Of a DNA stretch of 25,760 nucleotides, positions 23,185 through 25,760 are shown one piece after another. Source of the stretch: Cyanobacteria bacterium HKST-UBA02 (GTDB taxonomy: Bacteria > Cyanobacteriota > Vampirovibrionia > Obscuribacterales > Obscuribacteraceae); contig JAGQHH010000024.1 of assembly GCA_020431945.1 (NCBI GenBank), positions 1 to 25,760 on the forward strand. Direction: 5' to 3'. A program made the position numbers and the translations under genes. The notes below the pieces were generated by a model. The model had not been told where the DNA came from. It saw nothing but the letters and a program-made list of their open reading frames with translations, and made no database searches. Within the stretch, counting starts at the first letter, position 1; each line of letters opens with the position of its first letter.

Positions 23185-24519
23185 CTAGTGAGATTTGGAG
23201 TCTTCGAAAACTACGCGGAGGCAGGAGCTACCTTCCTCGTTGCCGGTGCTAGCACTTGTCTCAGAGGTATTGTTGTCGTCGCTATCGGCTTTGGCTGTGA
23301 CGGCGTCCGACTTGTCGTCTGAGTCTTTGTCTCGCTTCAGCATGCCTTTGAAGGCGGAGCCGATGTTATTGATCTTGCCGAAGCGCCACTTCGCGTAACG
23401 AGAGGAGTTGTTGCCATCGGTCACTATTTCGGGTACGAGTTTGAGTCCGGGACCCGGTCCCTGGTCGCGGCTCATATTTGCCACCAGAGAGGTCGGGAAG
23501 TGGTGCCCGATCCATTTCGTGTCCAGCTCGGTGTAGTCGATTTTCTCGAACTTGCTCCGCATCTTCGGGGCTTTGGCTCCAGCAACTGAAGTGTGGTGGT
23601 CTTGCGATACCATCTCGAGCACCGGACCAACCTCTTCACCGATTCGATAGTAGCCGCCGTAGAGGAGCTGCGTATAAGAGAGGACCTTGTCCCGCCGCGA
23701 AACATACAATCTCACTTTGGTGCCACGATTGTGGTGGTGCTTGACGTAGTGCATGAATGTCCCTGCATCTATGTCAGGCGAGACCAGGGCTATGTCGTGG
23801 GCGTGGACGCCCTTGGAGTGTTTTAGTACCGCCGTGGAGCGCGCCACGAGGCGAGTGCCCATGCTGTGGGCTACCAGGGTGATTTTGATATGCGGGTGTT
23901 TGGCAGCAAAGGCTCCCATGTCGGACATGAAAGTGTTGTAGTGCTCCTGCGACCATTCGCAGTTTCCTTCGTCGATGTGGTAGGCGCTAATCGTCCCTAC
24001 CGAGGGCCAAGAGTAGATGATGGTCGGACATTCCATGTAATAAGCCAGCCCGCCGGCGTCGTACATGGCGTCTTCGAACGGGTCGGCTGCTCCATGAACG
24101 AAGATGCAGACCCGGTTGTCTCCGGAGTCCTCGATGGCTTTCTCCAGGCGAGCAAAGAATTCGGCTTTGTTCTCAGGGTCCTCACCCTTCTCGATTCGGT
24201 CCTTGCGGCAGATCTTCGGGGCTTTTTCCTCGCCCTGCTCCCATCCCAGCTTCTTGTGCGCTTCGTCGATGGCTCCGGTCTCATCCACCTGGACATAGCC
24301 GATTCCGTAGTCCATCTGGTGGAGGCATTCGATGGGGTATTTCCGGGCTGGACCGAAGGAGTCGCCGTCTTTGTCCCGGTCGGTGAGATAGAAGATCGGC
24401 ACGACGATACCCGGAGCCTTTTCGCTTTTCGATTTTGCCATTGCCGGCTGGGGCGCGATTGCCCAGGCGAGCATGATGAGCATGGCGGAGAGGCAGCTCA
24501 GGCGTTTGAGAGAAATCAT
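23185..24519 (-). CDS. Exported alpha/beta hydrolase, DUF900 type
   Basis: The 444-aa product begins with a signal peptide (1-28, ending AMA). The hydrolase core resembles DUF900 (PF05990): strand and oxyanion region CIFVHGAAD (138-146), YSWPSVGTISAY (169-180), nucleophile elbow AHSMGTRL with Ser219, likely acid Asp277 (SRRDKVL) and likely base among His339/His340. The last ~60 residues form an acidic Asp/Lys/Ser/Thr-rich tail, probably disordered. The substrate is unknown; exported members may act on envelope lipids or esters. It starts nine bases after the stop of the jelly-roll-like gene and is in an operon with it, with GAGGA overlapping the end of that gene. Confidence 0.85.
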   Translation of the reverse strand: MISLKRLSCLSAMLIMLAWAIAPQPAMAKSKSEKAPGIVVPIFYLTDRDKDGDSFGPARKYPIECLHQMDYGIGYVQVDETGAIDEAHKKLGWEQGEEKAPKICRKDRIEKGEDPENKAEFFARLEKAIEDSGDNRVCIFVHGAADPFEDAMYDAGGLAYYMECPTIIYSWPSVGTISAYHIDEGNCEWSQEHYNTFMSDMGAFAAKHPHIKITLVAHSMGTRLVARSTAVLKHSKGVHAHDIALVSPDIDAGTFMHYVKHHHNRGTKVRLYVSRRDKVLSYTQLLYGGYYRIGEEVGPVLEMVSQDHHTSVAGAKAPKMRSKFEKIDYTELDTKWIGHHFPTSLVANMSRDQGPGPGLKLVPEIVTDGNNSSRYAKWRFGKINNIGSAFKGMLKRDKDSDDKSDAVTAKADSDDNNTSETSASTGNEEGSSCLRVVFEDSKSH

Positions 24520-24528
24520 ATCTAGCAG

Positions 24529-25092
24529 TCATTCCTCGAAATTGAGATTGATCGGGCGTGGTCTCAGACCGGTCAGGGGGGTGTCCTTGTCGACTATCTC
24601 GATGCTGACCTCGTCGAGCCAGAGCTTACCGACACCGATGAGGTAGGCTCCGAAAGTCAAGCTGCGCGCTTCTTCCGGAACGTCGACTACCAGGCAATAC
24701 TGCGTCCAATCGGTCGAGCCAGTGATTTGCCGGTCGCTCATGTTATCAAATGTGCCATTCCACTTGCAATACCAGCCCCATTTGCCTGTGGACATCAGCT
24801 CCAGGCGTCCAATCGCTTTGGGCTCGAGTGCCGACTTGACCCAGGCGGTCATGCGAATCCGCTCGCCTTTGAATTCGTCGACTCCGCAAGTTTGCGAAAG
24901 ATGTCCGCCGGCATTGCGGGCGACTTCATCGCTCTCATCGTCGCTTTTCGATTTGATGAAGGCGCAACGCTTGCCGGGGTGGCGACTCTCGAGTTCCAGC
25001 CCGATCTCGAAGTTGTCGTGCTCGCCGTCGTGGAGCCCCCACCCGGGAATCTGTCCTGCATTGGCGATTTTTGTTACCAACTCTTTTCCCAT
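24529..25092 (-). CDS. Stand-alone beta-sandwich (carbohydrate-binding-module-like) protein
   Basis: The 187-aa product resembles the beta-sandwich domain otherwise seen fused behind AraC-type regulators: PGWGLHDGEHDNFEIGLE at 16-33, HPGKRCAFIKSKS (38-50), a FKGERIRMTAWVKS strand (74-87), FDNMSDRQITGSTDWTQY (115-132), VVDVPEEARSLTFGAYLIGVGKLWLDEV (135-162). Here there is no DNA-binding domain and no signal peptide, so it is a free cytoplasmic domain. It may bind a sugar or other small ligand; that is inference. GGAGG lies ten bases before the ATG. It is the first gene of a two-gene operon with the exported DUF900 hydrolase. Confidence 0.75.
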   Translation of the reverse strand: MGKELVTKIANAGQIPGWGLHDGEHDNFEIGLELESRHPGKRCAFIKSKSDDESDEVARNAGGHLSQTCGVDEFKGERIRMTAWVKSALEPKAIGRLELMSTGKWGWYCKWNGTFDNMSDRQITGSTDWTQYCLVVDVPEEARSLTFGAYLIGVGKLWLDEVSIEIVDKDTPLTGLRPRPINLNFEE

Positions 25093-25152
25093 AGTAGTCG
25101 AACCTCCATTTGGGGCAGAACAGACTTGTAGCTTCCATCGTACAGTAAATTA

Positions 25153-25176
25153 TCCGGATCTTGCGGCTGATCCGGA
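25153..25176. promoter_or_regulatory. Inverted repeat upstream of the jelly-roll/DUF900 operon
   Basis: Perfect 8-bp arms TCCGGATC/GATCCGGA are separated by TTGCGGCT, about 60 bp before the minus-strand ATG and 113 bp before the plus-strand one. A shared operator for the divergent genes is possible. Confidence 0.4.
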
Positions 25177-25288
25177 GGCGCCTGCAGCCCATTCCCCTGC
25201 CCACGGATGAAGGCTCCGGCGGATCGCCTTGACCTGCGGCGGTAGAATGGAGATGAGGCTGGCTGGCTGGTGAGGATGGGCTCGGGCA

Positions 25289-25579
25289 ATGAGCAGATCG
25301 ATGATGAAGCGCCGCTCTGGAGTTTTTGCTTGCGGCCTGGTTGTTCTGGCAGTGAGCACTGCCATGAGCGCTCTCTATTTTGGATTTCATACGCTGGTTA
25401 TGGTCAATCAGTCGTTTCGTTTTCTAGTGGCTGGCGGGGCTTTTTACGAGTGGCCTTCAAAGGCTTCCGCCGAGGATGTGTCCAGGCTGATGTTCCAGTA
25501 TGACCTTGCGAGAGTAGACTCTCCCTTTTACAACCGACGTGAGACGGAAATGCTGGAGAAACGAATCTGGGGACGTTGA
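25289..25579 (+). CDS. Small single-pass membrane or secreted protein
   Basis: The 96-aa product has a basic N-terminus (MSRSMMKRR), one hydrophobic segment (about 11-33) and a soluble tail rich in aromatic and charged residues that ends NRRETEMLEKRIWGR. No family is recognised. Internal starts at Met5 and Met6 are possible; no strong ribosome-binding site is seen at any of them. The hydrophobic profile and the fit between flanking genes favour a real gene, but support is modest. It converges with the rlpA-like gene. Confidence 0.5.
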   Translation: MSRSMMKRRSGVFACGLVVLAVSTAMSALYFGFHTLVMVNQSFRFLVAGGAFYEWPSKASAEDVSRLMFQYDLARVDSPFYNRRETEMLEKRIWGR

Positions 25580-25633
25580 GCACCAAGTTTTAGACAGCTT
25601 TGGTAGCGTCCTTGAATCTCCAGATTTTGCTGC

Positions 25634-25760
25634 TTACTTGCTGTATTTGTCAGACTTGTAGATATTGACCTTGCCCAAATCGTCGATGTTGATGTCGTTG
25701 GCTGATGCCGGGGTCATGTCGATGACACGACCTTTCACGTAGGGACCGCGATCGTTGATT
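25634..25760 (-). CDS. RlpA-like protein, C-terminal end (cut by window edge)
   Basis: The last 42 codons of a minus-strand gene read INDRGPYVKGRVIDMTPASA, then an Asn/Asp/Ile-rich stretch ending GKVNIYKSDKYSK and a TAA stop. The NDRGP-(Y/F)-x2-GR-x-ID-(L/M) pattern is the signature of the RlpA double-psi beta-barrel, found in septal-ring lytic transglycosylases and related rare-lipoprotein-A-like proteins. The Asp in NDRGP is part of the catalytic region in active members. The N-terminal part, including any signal peptide, lies outside the window. Whether it is a true RlpA or a smaller exported relative cannot be told. Confidence 0.85.
   Translation of the reverse strand, partial: INDRGPYVKGRVIDMTPASANDINIDDLGKVNIYKSDKYSK

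Noticed and set aside
23866..24525. 219-codon plus-strand ORF
   Set aside because: It is antisense to the DUF900 hydrolase with its signal peptide and AHSMG motif.
25229..25248. Promoter for the small gene at 25289 (TTGACC and TAGAAT)
   Set aside because: The boxes are only 8 bp apart, too close for a sigma-70-type promoter.

Overview
The window is about 25.8 kb of bacterial DNA, GC-rich by eye (mid-50s percent, not computed) and densely coded. Signal peptides, a TonB-C-like protein and a partial RlpA-type cell-wall protein suggest a diderm bacterium. No rRNA, tRNA or phylogenetic marker is present, so the taxon cannot be fixed. The mix of DUF6745, DUF6088, a stand-alone PaaN and Sel1 proteins would suit a member of the wider cyanobacterial lineage (for example the non-photosynthetic Vampirovibrionia), but that is a weak inference.

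Layout. Positions 1-250 hold a degenerate 36-bp tandem array, followed by an AbiEi/DUF6088-type antitoxin gene without its toxin. A minus-strand block follows: a PaaN-like aldehyde dehydrogenase, then a TonB-C-like protein plus alpha/beta hydrolase pair. That pair is divergent from an ArsR-SRPBCC fusion regulator whose promoter has an operator palindrome exactly between its -35 and -10 boxes and which is probably translated from a leaderless mRNA. Next come a small hydrophilic protein, a tandem universal stress protein and an FCP1/NIF-type HAD phosphatase. A minus-strand pair of glycoside hydrolases (GH63-like, then GH13) follows, then a Sel1-repeat exported protein and a 2OG-Fe(II) oxygenase.

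From 15.1 to 17.5 kb there is a small-gene accessory region: a DUF4279 gene broken by an 11-bp tandem duplication, a HigBA toxin-antitoxin pair with two operator-like dyads, a bacterial cereblon-type CULT-domain protein directly behind higA, and two tandem paralogous small membrane proteins. After a multi-pass membrane protein and a DUF6745 protein comes a minus-strand block with a CDP-alcohol phosphatidyltransferase and three unrecognised genes (two of them membrane proteins). The window ends with a jelly-roll-like protein and DUF900 hydrolase pair, a small membrane protein, and the 3' end of an rlpA-like gene.

No complete defence island, phage, insertion sequence or CRISPR array was found. 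The strongest observations are the CULT-domain gene with conserved tri-tryptophan spacing behind higBA, the frame-breaking duplication in the DUF4279 gene, the leaderless autoregulated ArsR-SRPBCC promoter, and the translationally coupled paralogous membrane-protein pair, also predicted leaderless.
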